From contig NC_134841.1 in assembly GCF_965363235.1 (NCBI RefSeq), positions 35,555,440 to 35,619,439 on the forward strand: a stretch of DNA of 64,000 nt, read 5' to 3'. Below the pieces are notes generated by a model. The model made no database searches. It worked only from the letters and a program-made list of their open reading frames with translations, and was not told the DNA's origin. A program made the position numbers and the translations under genes. Source of the stretch: Mytilus galloprovincialis (taxonomy: Eukaryota > Mollusca > Bivalvia > Mytilida > Mytilidae). Below, one piece after another: positions 1 to 13,045 of the stretch (positions are counted from its first letter, which is position 1; every line of letters begins with the position of its first letter).

Positions 1-1169
1 TTTTTATCGTTAAATATTGCAAGTTCTGTTAGTGCAAACATCAACTGATTTTACGTGTACACATTGTTTTCCCCGGCTGTTGATAATACGGACTGTAACT
101 AAGTTTACCACTACTGAAATAACGAATTAGAGTATGTAATATAGTTTGTACGAAGTATATTAAAGCAATAAAATTAAGATTATCAGATGTAAATGTAAAG
201 CCCTTTGACACTTCTAAACAAAAACAACAATTCTTACATCTGTTTATTAACAGCTGATCATAGAAATGGTTTCATGTTATTGGCCAGACGCGATAAAGGG
301 AGTTTTTGCTTTTATTTTATGTATTGGTTGCAAACTTCTTCGTTAAGCTACTTAGTTAAACATGAGTTGAATAGCCTAGGTTATTACAAACAAATAATCT
401 ATATTTCACTATTATTTTCTATTGTAAATCATAATGTAACAATTGTATTGAAACTCTTCTTCACGGATTTGGGTTATTTTTTAAGACTCGTGGTTTAATA
501 GCTTCCTTGTTTTGTGCAACGAAGCTGAAATGCACATTGTTTCGTCATAAAAAACATATTTATTTCCTGTAAAAATCTCACAAGAGATTATGTTTGTACT
601 GGTTATGATGTGTTATATGTGAACCGAATTGAAATAAAACTTTCCTTTTCGTGTTACTTATGCGTATTCGACCCTAATTACTTAATGGCTTATCAGTTCT
701 TTCATCAATTTAGAAGCTGGTTAAAATAAGATACAATTAACTCTTTTCTATCTAGGTAATAATAGTAAATGCCAAACCGAACCGACTAACAATTCAGGAT
801 ACGGAAACACTCTTTATTTTTTTCGTCAGAATAATTGTTTTTGAAATGATAAGGATGCATGTCGGATGATGCACGCATGACAGGACAGACTTGCTTCGAG
901 ATTTTGATCCCTCAGACAAAGTTGACCTTAGACGGCTTTTAATTGTTTTACTTTTTTGGTCACATATCGTTTCAATTGTTTCGGTTCTTATGCAAATTAT
1001 AAAGTATTGTTTTAATATGATCACTCAATCATGATAACTTTTTGTAAAAGTCATTCCGTAAATTCTATTTAAAAGACGTTAAAAGACCAAGAGTTTCTAA
1101 ATGTTTTCCTGTTTATTTCGTTGTTTTGATATTTTTTTTTATCTATATCAATTGTGATATATATTGCAG

Positions 1170-2212
1170 CAAGTTTACGTCAAATTTAACAGAAGAGATA
1201 AAAATTAACTGTACGAATGGTACCTTGCCCTGGAATATGCCTATAAGGTATCTTGAAACACAGTTTCAACCGGAGAACATCGAAAAGGAGCATTCCCTTT
1301 GCATCGAAAGGATTTCAAGCACTACAATTGATATCATAGAGAACAATGATGGTGAACTAACATGGCTACCACTCCCTAAGCCAGGTATTTGAATATATAT
1401 TTTTTATATATTTTATTATCAATATAAAACAGATGTTGACAACCATTATTTCAGTGAATAATAAAAATAATTTTATTCTTTGACATTCAAAGAATTTAAA
1501 TTACCTTTTTGATAACGATTTAAGCTAGCCAATGCACAGCCAGCTTCTGTTTCTTTGTAATGGAAGGTACTGCTCACAATGTCTAATACAGTATACAAAT
1601 ATTGCTTATTACAACTTATTTTACTTTAACTATTGATTGTGTTATATGTATTACATACGCGTTGTACTGTAACATCCCTCCGTTGATTGCTCACCGATAA
1701 TCTGTTCAATCCAGGCATTAAACTGTGAGCTATCAGCCCAAATTGTTTTATAAACTATGAATTGAGGGGCGAAAGATACCAGGGGAACAGTTAAACTCAT
1801 AAATCGAAAATAAACTGACAATGCCATGGCTAAAAATGAAAAAGACAAACAGATAAATAATAGTACACAAGAAACATCAAAGAAAACTAAAGACTGAGCA
1901 CTACCGTACCCCACCAAAAACTGGGGTTGATCCCAGGTGCTCTTGAAATGTAAATAGATCCTGCTCTGCATGTGTCCACACATAACATGTACATGTATAA
2001 TATTTCGTATACTATTTCGAAATAAAATTAATGTTCTCTAATGATTATGTAATTTGTCATTTGTATTTTACTTTGCTTTAGGTAACCCGAGCTGTTCTAA
2101 GCCTAAATTTGGAAACATCACAATGGCGTTTAAAGGTCCACATTTTCCTAAATCGTTTGCCGTATTTATATCATTTAGATTAGTAAAGAAGCCGGACCAA
2201 GAGGAAGGATAA
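1170..2212 (+). CDS. meteorin-like N-domain secreted protein, copy A (first exon outside the window)
   Basis: Two coding exons are visible: 1170-1384 (acceptor TTGCAG, donor GTATTT) and 2082-2212 (acceptor CTTTAG, ending in TAA). The entering phase is 2 and the middle intron phase is 1, as in the two complete paralogues at 6590 and 30831. Exon 2 has the family core: Cys, then NGT, then W-N-M-P, then a second Cys in SLCIE. Exon 3 has the fourth Cys (PSCSKP) followed by a hydrophobic strand and the GP motif (AFKGPHF). A signal-peptide exon should lie upstream. None with a usable donor was found in positions 1-1169, so it is probably before the window, since the paralogues have first introns of 1.7-2.1 kb. 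The role is unknown; the cysteine spacing resembles the N-terminal domain of meteorin, a secreted neurotrophic factor. The W-x-YP motif is altered here (WNMP), so this copy is the most divergent. An N-glycosylation site lies at NCT/NGT. Confidence 0.7.
1765..1985 (-). mobile_element. 3' tail of a reverse-transcriptase element, 5'-truncated copy
   Basis: This matches the 3' untranslated part of the longer copy at 2323-2985, in the same orientation. It shares the GGTATCTTTCGYCCCTC-type 3' end and the segment around CCATGGC. It lies in the last intron of the copy A gene. All four copies in the window end at the same 3' point but begin at different places, as expected of target-primed retro-insertion. 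Confidence 0.6.
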
Positions 2213-2322
2213 TAGACAATTATCAATTGTTTTAGAGCTAGTAAAACAATACGTTTACTATTGTTTTTGTTCAATGGTTGTACATGTTTAAAAGAGAACA
2301 ATTAAAACAAGCTTTTTCTAAA

Positions 2323-2985
2323 AGAAGGACGAAAGATACCAAAGGGACAGTCAAAATCATAAATCTAAAACAAACTGACAACGCCATGGCTAAAAATGAA
2401 AAAGACAAACAAACAACAGCACACATGACACAACATAGAAAACTAAAGAATAAACAACACGAACCCCACCAAAAAAATAGGGGTGATCTCAGGTGCTCCG
2501 GAAGGGTAAGCAGATCCTGCTCCACATGTGGTACCCGTCGTGTTGCTTATGTGATAACAAATCCAGTAAATAGTCTAATTCGGTATGTCACATTCATTCA
2601 AGGGAGGGGATTATAGTTACGACGTAATGAACATATCCGATACTATTTGTGAAACGGTTATTCCATAACGGTCAACCAACTCGTGATGGCGTCCGTAAAA
2701 TTTACGAAGGGATGATTTCAACTTTACCATTTGGAACTCTTGGTTTAATAGCTTCCTTGTGAGCAGCAACCCTCTATCAAGAAAATCATGATAGGAAATG
2801 CAAGCACGGGAATATCGTATCAATCGGGAGATATATACCCCGTTTGCAGGTGCTGCTGGAATGTTGCTACTTAGAAATGGAAAGTTCACAATTGAAAAGC
2901 TGAAATCATCTCTTTTGTTGTAAAGTTTTGTTTTCAACCGACCCCCATTGTTAATTTCTAGATGTGACATTCAAATCCATGTTCA
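2323..2985 (-). mobile_element. 3' part of a non-LTR/Penelope-like reverse-transcriptase element
   Basis: The minus strand has an open frame (complement 2617-2970) of 117 residues followed by about 290 bp of tail that recurs at 1765, 17087 and 22983. The protein has the motifs YNKRDDFSFSIVNFPFLSSN, GVYISRLIRYSRAC and LRKFYGRHHELVDRYG. I know these from the C-terminal side of reverse-transcriptase ORFs that are very abundant in bivalves and cnidarians. No catalytic YxDD segment is present, so the copy is 5'-truncated and cannot encode a working enzyme. The class (LINE or Penelope-like) is not settled by this piece. It sits directly downstream of the copy A gene. Confidence 0.6.
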
Positions 2986-3335
2986 AAGCCATTTGATTAG
3001 TTTTTCTTGACAATAGTACACGAATAAGTTTTAATAACGTGCTAATATGAATACCTCCTCTGCTTTCAAGTTGTTTTGATATGAGCTTTCGTGATGAAAG
3101 TATGTTCATAAAAGCACTTCGGACGCATCACATTTGAAAAGTGTTTATTCAGTTTTCTATCTATATGTAGGCTGATAGTCCAGAGAGTACCATTAGTTCA
3201 GTATTCGGTGCATTGGTACTGACATTATTTCAAACATACGTTTGTGATTGAATTATTTTAAAAAAAGATCCATTTCCTTGAGGATGACTTAATTACAGAT
3301 CTATTTGTTTAATTTTTTTAAAAAGTTCCCTTAAA

Positions 3336-3766
3336 CATATAACTTTTCACTATGTAAGTTAGACATACACCCTTGTTTCTGTGTATAAATATAGACAACA
3401 GTAGTTAACCGTTGTTCACAAATTGATTTAAAGACACATCTAAATCACAAACACAACTTAGGGAATCGTATGCACTTAATCATATAGCTTTTCACTATGT
3501 AAGTTAGACATACACCCTTGTTTCTGTGTATAAATAGAGACAACAGTAGTTAACCGTTGTTCACAAATTGATTTAAAGACACATCTAAATCACAAACACA
3601 ACTTAGGGAATCGTATGCACTTAATCATATAGCTTTTCACTATGTAAGTTAGACATACACCCTTGTTTCTGTGTATAAATAGAGACAACAGTAGTTAACC
3701 GTTGTTCACAAATTTATGAAAAGACACACCTAATTCACAAACACAACTTAGGGAATCGTATGCTCT
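3336..3766. repeat. Tandem triplication, 145-bp unit
   Basis: Three near-identical units begin at about 3343, 3488 and 3633 (CTTTTCACTATGTAAGTTAG). Units one and two are almost identical. The third diverges slightly in its second half. No coding potential is seen. Confidence 0.9.
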
Positions 3767-6540
3767 TTACATGAGAACAAGACGCGTGCTCCGATAGGGA
3801 AAGAGATACCTGATATGCATGTATCACCCACCATATGAATCCACCCCAAACCATAATGTCACAATTAGGACCAGAACACAATTGGTAAAATTACAGATAC
3901 GACGACTTTTCTAGCATCTAAAAATCTATGACTGCGACACATGTCACTAGTCAGATGAGACACAAATACATCGTACCAGTCATCCGATCCGTGATGGAGA
4001 CCGTGAAAAGTTAAGTAACACATATACTGAACCTTGAGGAAAATAAAAAGCTCAAACACATCAAACTAATGGATAACAATTGTCATATTCCTGACTTGGT
4101 ACAGACAATGCAATCATACATTATTGTTTTGGAATATGGAAATATCGTCGTGTCCACTGCATCAAATTTGTAGTAACAAATGGAATCAAATCGTTGGTGA
4201 CTACGTTTTTGCTATTTATTCAACTGCATTGTAGTTGTTCGAAATAAAACAGATATTGTCATTTCCTTGTTCAATGTATCAAGAATTGAATAGTCATCGT
4301 TTCATCTTTTATAGCTTCAAATATCAGCGATTTTGCATGGAAAATAATAAATCAATCTATATTAAAAAGTAATGGCTTTCAAATTCTCAATCAATATATT
4401 TGATTTATAACATACTTAAACGTATATCCAAATTGTTAAAAAGTATGAAATGAACAAAATATAAAACATGGGCTCGATCAGATGTATAATCGTTTCAAAT
4501 AACTATCGTGTAAACCTCCACCGACTGCCGATGGTCATATAAGCGATATAAACAGATAGCGAACTCGCGCAATTGGATTATTCTTGTTATGTTTAATTTC
4601 ATATTACGGTAATCTATTACGTTCAGATTAAGTTCAAAATATATGTCAATTACCGTTTTTACCTGTATAAGAATATTTTTTGGTGGATTGAATCTTTCAA
4701 TCAAATGAGTTACCTTTATTCCGCTTTCAATGTTGACATTCATTTCCCTTTAATAACTGAACACGCATAATTCATACTTAATCCATCTCGATCTAAGGGG
4801 TTAAATTGAAGGTCAAATCAAATTAATATGGATTTAATGAAGATGAATTATTCAATTGCATGTGAATAATTCATCATCAATGTTTCTTAGCTTATTTTGA
4901 CAAAATTAAACCATATTGGCTGCTTATAGCGAATTATTATCATTTCACTTTCATTAATGATTAAAGAATATATCTCGTTATCTCGATATCTAGTGCCCCT
5001 TTAACAAATTGGTATGGATAATATGATTGTTGAATTATTTTGGACTTAAATAACTCTAAATCATACACTAATTGCCCAACTTTCTCACTGATTTTTTTAT
5101 TTGCGTTTTCCTTTATACTCCATAAAGTGAAAATCCATGTCTTATAGAGATATGTATTATAAAAAAAAAAATTGTTTAATCCAAATTGAGTCACACATTT
5201 TCATCACTGATCGAATATCTACAAAACTACCGGATAAGGGATGGAAGGTGCTTAACAAACTATTGAAAACCATAGGGCAACATACGAACTAAAAAAAAGT
5301 TGAGTTATCCGGAAATCGGATCGGAAACCCGTACAAATAAAATACCACTTGAATAGATAACACGTACCTTGGATCAAGATACCACTGCAAATGGGCGTAC
5401 ACAAAAGAGGTTAATAGTCAAGAATTCAAACTGAATGAATATACTTTGGAAGTGTTCACATCCTTTGCTGCACTTGTGACGTCAATACTTCATTTACTAC
5501 TAGTTTTATGCAACTGCACCCGAATAGTTTTTTCCTGTCAAGCTTTTAGTCACTGACATGTTGAAAAAAAGTTATATTTATGCATATAAATTTGAATAAT
5601 GAAAAACCAGTATAGACACTAAACTGATCAGTCAAACAAGTTTAAAAACCATAAGTGAACAGTAAAAATAAGTTTGAAGTTATTTTTGCCTTGTAGTTTT
5701 AATCTGCCAAACAGTATCTTAAACTTGAATTTCATCAAAATGTACCTAATTAACAGTGCACCAGTAGAAGCATTTGTCAAAATTTAATGTTGATGTATCC
5801 TGTTGACATTCGATATTATGAAATGATCATAAACAGGTTTATGGTCACAATTTAGAAAAAAATAAGAAATATGAATACAACAAAAGGACAAAAGTAGTAT
5901 ACCGCTGTTCAAAAGTCATAAATCGATTGAGATAAAAACAAAATCCGGGTTACAAACTAAATCCGAGGGAATCACATCAACTATAGAAGATAAACAACGG
6001 AACCACAGAAACAAAAAAAATGTAAACTTTTAAGACATTTCATTTATTTTCAAGTTTGCATGAGTAAATATTTGTTTAATTATATGGACGCAGGTTATCT
6101 ATCTGCTCTTACCACTAGACCAATAATACCACCAAGAAATAACAGTTAACTTGTAATTGTGGTGTCTCGATGCTGGTTAATTTAGTTAGACCATTTATCT
6201 AATTTTCCAAAAAAGTGTTTTTTGAATTAGGCTAATGGATAACCATTTGTCATTTTAAAGTAACATCTTCTTTCTATGGTTAAATATCAACATGTTATTT
6301 AGTATTCTATACATAACTACTTCACAATGTAAGTTACGTAAATTTCAAACCTTTTGACTTTTCAACATGTATTTCTAATTCTTTTTATTTAATATGAAAT
6401 TTGTATTTTCCATTAAATGTCACGATAATTCATAATTTTAATAAGTAAAGGAAATGATCAAACGTTTTATTGCTTACGATAAATGACCGACATATTTGGA
6501 AACCTCCGGTTACAGCTAAGTGTCCCGAAATATTTATCAT
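3767..6540. other. Intergenic stretch with dispersed-repeat pieces
   Basis: No gene is recognised. 4020-4110 is a copy of the dispersed family containing GCTCAAACACATCAAAC (also near 10.8, 14.6, 20.8 and 47.3 kb). 5885-6020 matches the start of the family that is interrupted at 41.6-47.1 kb (GTAGTATACCGCTGTTC). The rest is AT-rich with no structure I can support. Confidence 0.5.
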
Positions 6541-6546
6541 TTTTAG

Positions 6547-6553
6547 TATAAAA
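6547..6553 (+). promoter_or_regulatory. Candidate TATA box of meteorin-like copy B
   Basis: TATAAAA lies 37 bp before the ATG at 6590. If it is the TATA box, the transcript would have a very short 5' UTR of about 10 bases. It is the only such match immediately before this gene. Copy C has no equally clear match, so the call is tentative. Confidence 0.35.
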
Positions 6554-6589
6554 CGTGTTGCATCTTTTCATTCGTAAATATTATTAACA

Positions 6590-9500
6590 ATGACTTCACA
6601 AAGAATCCTCGTATTTCTTGTCTGTGTGTATATCGGTTTATCATATTGTTTAAGGATTGATCGATGCAACATAGGAATTAAGCGGTAAGTTAGTTATATG
6701 TGAAATACAATTGATATTTTGAATTAAGTATGAAAATATGTTATGATATTTTCACATAAAATGTTAATTTAAATGAGAGGAAAATAATTTTACAATGATA
6801 CAATTTACAAAATTCTGCGTCGTTTGAATCAATTTTTTAATATGCATTTAAAAAAGATATATCAGTACATATTTGTGCGTCTGACGTTTTTTTTTCAATT
6901 ACTTCGGTTGTTCTTTTTAAAGAAATATAATTTTGTATACTAATCTAGTTTTCCTTCGTCTATACATAAATGCTTCATAGGAAAAAGATACAAAAATTAT
7001 TTTGCATGACTTAATGATATCAATGTTTATCTTTAGAGTTTTGAAACAGCAAAAATGTACAATCTCTAAATATTAAAATGTTACCTAGTTGAAATTGTAA
7101 ATTCTTCTTACAATGGTTAGTTGATCGAAAGATAAAGTCAAACTTTTTGATGTCTTTGGTTTAAATCTGCTTACTGTTTGGTTATTGTTTTTTTGATAGA
7201 AGCAAACACACACAAACATAACGTATTTCTAAAATCATATTTTATATTGGTGTGTCCTTAAGTTATTTACTTTTTCTTCATGTCCGAAATGAAAAAAAAA
7301 ACTTTTGTAAACTCAATTCAAATACAAAAAATACACAAGGCTTGAAGTTATCATTACTTTATTTGTTAACGATGATCGACGTCTATCACATTTGCATCTG
7401 TGTCCATTTTTTTTTATGTTAAAAAAAAACCCGTATAGGAAATGCAATTAAAGAAAAAAAATTATTTGAAACTGCAATGGATAATGCCATTGTTTGTATC
7501 AATTAAGTTTATTAACGTATACGAAATTAAAATTGGTCAAATCATTAGCCAATTTCTAAAATTTATTTTCATTTGCTCAAGGATTTTTTTCTAGCGAATT
7601 ATTCATTCTCGTCCTTTTTGGTAAAATATTCACTTTTATATTGTTTTGGACAAGGTTATTCATTTTAAGTTGTTACCAGGGCAGATTATTCCTTTTTACA
7701 ACCACCTCTCATAATATTACATAATCGTGCCGCAAGAGCTTTAAAATAGTTGTATGATCACGCACGGGAATAGTGTTTCTGTGACATCAATAGTTTACAG
7801 TTTTACATAGATGACAATAAAGTCTTACATTATCTTCGAAACAGATATTAGGGAGACACAAACAATAAATATTATGTTTGAATGGAATGATTCATGAGTG
7901 TAGGGTGGGGTTTACTAAAAATATTTGTAAAAGCTGAAATCTTTATCGAATCGAGAAAAGTAAGAATATTTTTGGCAAAACTTTTAGGAATTTTTGGTCC
8001 TCAATGCTCTTCAACTTCGTACTTTATTTGGCCATTTAACATTTTTTTTATTCGAGCGTCACTGATGAGTCTTTTGTAGACGAAACGCGCGTCTTGCGTA
8101 AATATAAAACTTTAATCCTGGTATATATGATGAGTTTTTTTCATTATTCACACATTAATTTTAATTTAGTACATGTATATACTTTTATGTAATATATGTC
8201 TCACAGATTTGTTTATACGTAGTTTTACTGAAAAAAAACCAACCCTGAGTAAATGAAATCACCATAACGTTCAGAGCTATAAACAGGACTTCAATAAATT
8301 TAAAATGAGATTATACTTGTTAATTTGATGATTAAGGTCGAATAAAGAGGAATAAATGTTCATTAAAAAAGCAAATAAAAAAATGGAAAATAACTTTTGA
8401 TAACAGCGTTCGATAAATAAAACAATTGCTTCTTGGCGAATTAAGATTTATTCTATGTGCATGGATCGCAATATTGATTCAATGTTTAGTATAATAACTT
8501 ATTTACTGAACGCGCACTTTTTTTGTCTTTTCTCTTTCATCATCCTTGATAATAGACAAAATAAAGGACATTACAGATAGAAATTGTGTTTACCACAATT
8601 TTCTATTGTCTAAAAATCTTGCATAATTTTTAATATCTTTTTCGCGTTTTTCATTTAAATTAATTTTCCCAATCTATTGAAACATCTTGATTTTCCTTTC
8701 CTATAATTGTTCTGCATGTTCACCAATATATTAAACAGTCCGTCTTTTCAGGTACGAATATTCATAAATATTGTATCATATTTATTTACTCAGACGACGT
8801 GTACAAAGAGTTGTGCTGCCATCCAATTGTACAGAAGGAACGCTGTATTGGAACTATCCAGAAAAGACTTTGAAAGTGGTTGTTCCAGAAGAAAATGGGA
8901 ACTTCACATTTTGTGTGGGATATGTACATGATCCATTTGTAAAAAGGGCACAGATAACTACCCGCTCGGGATCTAGGAAAATCAATCTTCCTAGTAAGAA
9001 AGGTATGGTTTTTAAAGATTATTTTACAGTCATTCTATATACTAGTAATGTATCTCCGTATTCTTTCTTTATGTCATTATTTTTGTATTGTCAGTTCAGC
9101 CTTTGACATGACATAAGACACATAATCTTTTACACAGTAGTTGTTAAGATAAGAATCGAAGAAAGAGATGGATCGAAATCTAGAACAACAAATGCAGAAG
9201 TTTATTACTACGTATATTGTTGTTCCAAGTTTAGATAATTAAAGATGTGCGGTATACCTTATTGTGATCAACTGGATAACATAATGTCTTCAGCATTATA
9301 CTACAAATCTGCCTTCTCTTAACATCGCCGAATAAGATCAACACATGTAACTTGGAATGAACATCACGACGTGAGCCACTTGTAAAGCTGGACATGTTTA
9401 CTATTTTATTGCGTCTGAATTCATCTGTTTTATTGACATTTTTGTGCTGTATTTCTATTTTCAATGTCTGTGTTATTTTCATTGGTAACAGTCATTTCAA

Positions 9501-11147
9501 TCTATCTGATGTTATAACAATTATAAATTCCGTTATAATTTTGAATTACTAAGGCTTGTCTACCTTTGCTGTATGTGGCAAAACTTTTATGAATTTTTGG
9601 TCCTATGCTCTTCAACTTCGTACTTTATTTGGCTTTTTTAACATTTGTTTATTCAAGCGACACTAATGAGTCTTTTGTAGACAAAATGCGCGTCGGGCGC
9701 CAATATAAAATATCTATCCTGGTATCTATGATGACTGTATTAAGTTTATGAATTTGCCGAAGTCTAATGACAAGCCAAGACACAATTAACAATCTACTTT
9801 TAATTATGCCTAGTTAACGTATCGCCATGATTCCTTCAACGGCTGACTCTTCCAAAACAAAAACAGTTTAACTATAATATTACTTGTCTCTCTCCAATTT
9901 CAACTACTGTAATAACAAATAATGCATATACACCCAACTCCATTTTACATTAATAATAACCATCCATCCAAAACATTTGTGTATTTGTAAAAAGCGATAC
10001 GACAAAATTACAAAATATATTTTAGTCCAACTAGAAAGAATCACATATTTTGTATTCCTAATATCTATTGATGAACACAGTCCTAACTTGATAAATGCTT
10101 TCGACAATGACATATTTGGTAAACAAATAAAGCCACGCCTTGAATTTGTATGACAGTTACTTACTCCAACTGTCTATGCATCTGAGACACAATTTAAAAC
10201 AGGTTAAATAGTTATCAAAGGTACCAGGATTATAATTTAGTACGCCAGACGCGCGTTTCGTCTACATAAGACTCATCAGTGACGCTCATATCAAAATATT
10301 TATAAAGCCAAACAAGTACAAAGTTGAAGAGCATTGAGGATCCAAAATTCCAAAAAGTTGTGCCAAATACGGCTAAGGTAATCTATGCCTGGGATAAGAA
10401 AATCCTTAGTTTTCGTAAAATTTAAATTTTCGTAAAGAGGAAATTTATGAAAATGACCACATTATTGATATTCATGTCAACACCGAAATGTTGACTACTG
10501 GGCTGGTGATATCCTCGGGGACGAAACGTCCACCAGCTTTGGGATAAATGCATACCAGTTTAAAGACATACATGTTCCATTTAATACTATACAAAAGAGT
10601 AAGAGTTCGACTTTTAATGGTACAAAGTATAATTTCCGAAATTTTAAATAATTAAATTCATACAACAAGTTAAATAATACTTCACGAAGTTCCTTTCACA
10701 TAATAATTCGTTATTCTATATCAATATCACTAACATAGTTTGTGAAACGTAAAGTGACAAAGAACGCTGTACCCATATTTTCTACATTTGAAAATGCCTG
10801 CATGAAGTCGGGAATATGACAGTTGTTTCATTCGTTTGATGTGTTTTGTCATTTGATTTTGCCATGTGATTAGGGACTTTCCGATTGAATTTTCCTCGGA
10901 GTTCAGTATTTTTTGTGATTTTTCTTTTTAATACTTTCAATTATGATTAAACAATATTGAAATACGTCTTGTTTTTTTTTCTATTTTAGACCAGTCAGAA
11001 TGTTTTGACTACACTGGAGATTTGTCTCTTACATTTTTTGGACCAAGACGTATGAAGACATACATGGCCTTTATTCCATATATAAAGTCCAAAGAAGAAA
11101 GCAGGGACGAATACAAATACAAAGACTTCATTCAAAATCTGAGATAA
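6590..11147 (+). CDS. meteorin-like N-domain secreted protein, copy B (complete, 153 aa)
   Basis: There are three exons: 6590-6684 (donor GTAAGT), 8794-9002 (acceptor TTTACTCAG, donor GTATGG) and 10990-11147 (acceptor ATTTTAG, stop TAA). The total is 462 bp, or 153 codons plus stop, with intron phases 2 and 1. Residues 1-20 are a signal peptide (MTSQRILVFLVCVYIGLSYC). The mature protein has cysteines at 26 (DRC), 44 (NCTEGT), 72 (FTFCVGY) and 106 (ECFDY). They are joined by the motif CTEGTLYWNYP and by FFGPRRMKTYMAFIPYI near the end. Human meteorin has the same order: DRC, then CAEGAVEWLYP, then IACLRP, then RCVRW. The resemblance covers only the N-terminal, CUB-like half of the family; the protein ends where meteorin continues into its second domain. 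It is likely a small secreted factor. Assignment rests on motif spacing, without a database search. The first intron holds a hammerhead-bearing repeat, the second holds two more. Confidence 0.8.
7935..8125 (+). repeat. Hammerhead-bearing dispersed repeat, partial unit
   Basis: It holds the block around CTCAATGCTCTTCAACTTCG followed by the ribozyme at 8056-8099 and the tail AATCCTGGTAT. It lies in intron 1 of the copy B gene. Only the right part of the full unit seen at 18.7-19.2 kb is present. Confidence 0.75.
8056..8099 (+). ncRNA. Type I hammerhead ribozyme motif
   Basis: Core CTGATGA (8062-8068), stem II GTCT/AGAC with loop TTTGT, GAAA (8082-8085), then a minimal stem III and the cleavage triplet GTC. 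Stem I is GCGTCA against TTGCGT with one mismatch. It matches the hammerhead consensus by eye; activity is not shown. Confidence 0.7.
9555..9735 (+). repeat. Hammerhead-family dispersed repeat, decayed copy
   Basis: Same layout as 7935-8125. The ribozyme region (9657-9699) has changes in both core blocks (CTAATGA, and AAAA instead of GAAA), so it is unlikely to cleave. It is an old copy in intron 2 of the copy B gene. Confidence 0.7.
10210..10560 (-). repeat. Hammerhead-bearing dispersed repeat, about one full unit
   Basis: On the minus strand this is a near full-length unit of about 350 bp. It starts with the block ending ACGTTTCGTCCCCGAGGA and runs through the CTCAATGCTCTTCAACTTTG block to the ribozyme and AATCCTGGTACC. 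It aligns along its length with the unit between the two ribozymes at 18741 and 19096. It lies in intron 2 of the copy B gene. Confidence 0.8.
10242..10285 (-). ncRNA. Type I hammerhead ribozyme motif, consensus-perfect
   Basis: Read on the minus strand: stem I GCGTCA, core CTGATGA, stem II GTCT/AGAC, GAAA, short stem III, GTC, then TGGCGT. All six stem I positions pair (two G-U wobbles). Every conserved core base is present. Confidence 0.8.
10790..10925 (-). repeat. Dispersed repeat (GCTCAAACACATC-type family)
   Basis: Reverse complement of the repeat at 14590-14700 and 47285-47425, sharing the segments on either side of ATCAAATGGCAAAAT. It ends about 65 bp before exon 3 of the copy B gene. 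Function unknown. Confidence 0.6.
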
Positions 11148-12043
11148 AAGCCTGATTTTGCGTGACACTTGGAAGACAACTTTTCATGTTTAATCGAAAG
11201 TATTATATTCTATGAAGGAAATAATGCATGAGAACTTGTAAATACGACAATTCATCAAATGCATTATTCAGACAATAACAACGTATGCTGATGTATAAGC
11301 ATACATGGTAAAATAACGGTATTGTTATTCCAATATGGGACTGAGACATTATAAATATACTTAATCATTACTTAAAAAGTAATTAACTGGACAAAACAGA
11401 TTTATATCATAGATCAAAATGAAAAATATCGCTATTTTAATTATATCTTAACCATTTTTAAATGTCATAAATTTGGCGTTGTTTTTCACATTCCATGAGT
11501 AAGAGGTAACGAAAACATATATTTTATTCTCATGATTGCATATGGTATAAAATGAAATATTTATGAAATATACAATGAAATAGTACAAAAACATAAGATA
11601 TAACTTTCACATAAAATCTGTTACATTTACATGGTATATTGAAAAATAAAGTTAAGTCAATCCTCTCTTTCAGCTGAAGTTGAATGGGTATCCATAATAA
11701 TATGATACAGCATTGAAAAAAACGTTTAGAAATTCAGTAAAGATTGAAATAAAATTCACGACATAAACGAAGATTTGCTCTTTACACATTCGTTTGATTT
11801 TCATGAACAATTCAAGATCAATCTATTATTGTTGTCCCCTTTTATTAGGAAGTATTTACAAACATGAAAATCTTCAAAACTGCGTAAATTATCACATCAG
11901 AAATATTGAACTGTTAACGTTTTTAGACAGCTTTAAGAAAAGTACCTCTGCAAATAATTTTCATAGTATTTCAAAACTCAAGAATGGTATTTGTTTTCTA
12001 CATCTGAATTTACTCATCATACCAGGATTGAAATTTTGTATTT

Positions 12044-12087
12044 ACACCAGACGTGCATTTCTTCTACAAAAGACTCATCAGTGACGC
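12044..12087 (-). ncRNA. Hammerhead ribozyme motif, mildly degraded
   Basis: Minus strand: GCGTCA, intact CTGATGA, GAAA and a GTC site are present. Stem II is weakened (GTCT against AGAA) and stem I ends in TGGTGT. It probably derives from the same family as 10242-10285. Confidence 0.55.
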
Positions 12088-12816
12088 TCGAATCAAAAAA
12101 AGTTAAAATGATAAAATCATTATTTTGATTAATCCTCATCAATCATAAATAAGATATTGTTTACTAAATACAGCAACGAATACTTAATTATACACGCTTA
12201 TAATTGCCAATGTTGTGCTATCGTAACTAATACTAGTGTTGTAATATGAAATTTGTTAATTTCATTAAGACCATAATGTTTTAGGGCTTGTTAATATAGT
12301 TATTCTTCAAAGATGTACTCAACACATAACAGCTTATGTTAAGATTAGTTTACGAACTTAGATGTTCTTATTGTTATTAAAATGGGAAATTGAGAAATCA
12401 CAAATGTTCTAAGCTACTGTACTTGTGTCAAAAATTGAAATAGAAAATCAATTATAAAACGCAGTAACACGCTTAACGCATCATATTTTTGAAATTTTTC
12501 AAATTGAGGGTTAGAGGTAACAAAAATAACATCATGTATAAATACTGTTTTCATAATAACCATATATAATCCTCATTATTACATCATATATAAAATGATT
12601 TGTGCATGGTTAACAATTTACAATAAAATATTACTACTTTGATTTCTTCGACAAATATGTAGCTATATAGTGTAAAAGGGAGATGCAATTCGTATCTTTA
12701 AAGGGATAAGCATACAGTATATAATTTTGCATCGTATTTTTTAACCAATAGTTTATTAAAACACACTTCTTTTTTTCAGTTAGACAAATAGTAAGAAGAA
12801 CTAAAACATAAAATTG

Positions 12817-13045
12817 AGAATGGAAATGGGGAATGTGTCAAAGAGAAAACAACCCGACCATACAAAAAAAAAACAGCAGAAGGTCATCAACAGGTCTTCA
12901 ATGTAGCGAGAAATTCCCGCACCCGGAGGCGTCCTTCAGCGGGCCCCTAAACAAATATATATAATAAGTGATAATGAACGACATACTATTTTCCAAATTG
13001 TACACAAGAAATTAAAATTAGAATAATATAAAAGACTAACAAAGG
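12817..13045 (+). repeat. Dispersed repeat (AATGGGGAATGTGTCAAAG family)
   Basis: It begins ATTGAGAATGGAAATGGGGA and continues through a segment with GAAATTCCCGCACCCGGAGG. It matches 29895-30140, and in reverse complement 45369-45412 and the long copy at 51050-51593. No coding frame is conserved between copies, and the mobilising mechanism is unclear. Confidence 0.75.
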
